Assembly: GCA_965227535.1 (NCBI GenBank)
Contig: OZ245761.1
Span: 5,084,001-5,148,000, forward strand
Source: SZUA-430 sp965227535
GTDB taxonomy: Bacteria; Pseudomonadota; Alphaproteobacteria; Micropepsales; Micropepsaceae
Direction of reading: 5' to 3'
Length of the DNA stretch: 64,000 nucleotides
The position numbers and the translations under genes are program-made. Shown here one piece after another: positions 63,366 to 64,000 of the stretch. Each line of letters begins with the position of its first letter. Position 1 is the first letter of the stretch. The notes below the pieces were generated by a model. It saw nothing but the letters and a program-made list of their open reading frames with translations. It made no database searches and was not told where the DNA came from.

Positions 63366-64000
63366 ATGTCCGCGCCACTCTTCCACATCGACGCCGACAG
63401 CGAACTGGGCCTGCGCGATCAGCTGCGCCAGAAGCTGGTCAGCGCCATCTTAAGCGGTACCTTTCCGCCCGGCGAACGCCTGCCGTCGTCGCGAAAACTG
63501 TCGGAGCAACTCGGCGTCGCCCGAAACACGGTGACACTGGCCTATCAGCAGCTCGTCGATGAAGGCTACCTCATCGCCCGCGAACGCAGCGGACTCTACG
63601 TCAACGAAGCCCTCGTCAAAGGTCGCGCCGACTTTGCCCGCGTCGCCGGCCGCGCCGAGACGGCGAAGTCCACTGTCTGGCGCAACCGGGTCAAAGCTGC
63701 GCCGCCCGCCATACGCCGCTTCCGCTTCCCGCCGAACTGGCAGAGCTACCCGTTCCCGTTCGTCGACGGCCGCTTCGACCGCTCGCTCTTCCCGGCAGCC
63801 GAATGGCGCGAAGCCAATCGCCTGGCGCTGGGGCTCCGCGAAATCCACCAATGGTCGACCGACAGTGGCGAGTCCGACGACCGCATGCTGATCGAAGAGA
63901 TCCGCACCAAAATCCTTCCACGCCGTGGCATCCAAGCGAGCCCCGACGAAATCCTGGTGACCGTCGGCGCGCAACACGCACTCCATCTCCTGATCGAACT
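63366..64000 (+). CDS. MocR-type regulator, cut by window end
   Basis: The first 211 codons of a GntR/aminotransferase (MocR) regulator. The winged helix (about 15-78) reads LVSAILSGTFPPGERLPSSR, KLSEQLGVARNTVTLAYQQL, VDEGYLIARERSGLYV. The linker and the start of the aminotransferase-like domain follow (EILVTVGAQHALHLLIEL at the window edge). The PLP lysine would lie beyond the window. It follows the monooxygenase in the same direction after 63 bases and is the most likely local regulator. It is only distantly similar to the MocR pair at 7875-10917. Confidence 0.9.
   Translation, partial: MSAPLFHIDADSELGLRDQLRQKLVSAILSGTFPPGERLPSSRKLSEQLGVARNTVTLAYQQLVDEGYLIARERSGLYVNEALVKGRADFARVAGRAETAKSTVWRNRVKAAPPAIRRFRFPPNWQSYPFPFVDGRFDRSLFPAAEWREANRLALGLREIHQWSTDSGESDDRMLIEEIRTKILPRRGIQASPDEILVTVGAQHALHLLIE

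Overview
The window is GC-rich and densely packed. It reads as the chromosome of an alphaproteobacterium with an aerobic, TonB-receptor-rich lifestyle. Pointers are two large TonB-dependent receptors, three MocR-type regulators, a Gram-negative sortase with its dedicated target, DUF3297, and dispersed palindromic repeats of the REP type. I cannot name the genus. No rRNA, tRNA or CRISPR array was seen.

Layout. 1-11.7 kb: two TonB-dependent receptors (the first truncated by the window edge), a LysR regulator, two tandem MocR-like regulators and a PEP-mutase/isocitrate-lyase-like enzyme. The two receptor genes share a related upstream region, and a CCAGTT-type motif recurs in front of receptors and regulators. 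11.8-17.4 kb: a small unknown protein and an RND efflux pump (adaptor plus permease), divergent from a MarR regulator. 17.4-22.1 kb: a pair of acyl-CoA dehydrogenases that look like the two halves of a heteromeric enzyme, a 158-bp hairpin element, an LLM flavin oxidoreductase and an alpha/beta hydrolase. 22.1-29.0 kb: a palindromic repeat, an operon of alkylsulfatase-like metallo-beta-lactamase, MmcQ/YjbR, pyroglutamyl peptidase and a secreted protein, then a lipoprotein, an AHL-lactonase-like enzyme, a stand-alone receiver protein and RsgA.

29.0-33.1 kb is an accessory patch of lower GC: remnants of REP-associated tyrosine transposases (RAYT), tandem REP copies, a CBS-domain protein, a BLUF blue-light receptor, several unknown small genes and two further large palindromes. 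33.1-43.4 kb: two D-aminoacylase-family proteins (one a lipoprotein that lacks the usual metal-binding HxH), a VIT/vWA sortase target with its class GN sortase, YaiI/DUF188, a PP_4765-type flavoprotein and a NYN/PIN-domain protein. 44.2-49.0 kb is a second island-like patch: a 28-codon leader remnant of a flavin monooxygenase, a 1216-residue UPF1-like helicase, and a secreted unknown protein.

49.3-56.5 kb: recQ-thioesterase-DUF3297 operon, phenylalanine 4-monooxygenase, a two-component system co-transcribed with a 2TM ion channel, and a small secreted protein. 56.5-63.3 kb: two divergent operons (acyl-CoA ligase, SDR, creatininase-like; enoyl-CoA hydratase, RidA, bifunctional monooxygenase/old-yellow-enzyme) that together fit the aerobic CoA-dependent degradation of 2-aminobenzoate (anthranilate) or salicylate. 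A third MocR regulator starts at 63.4 kb and runs off the end.

Most start codons were chosen by Shine-Dalgarno position and family alignment from memory. No database search was possible, so family names rest on motifs I can read.
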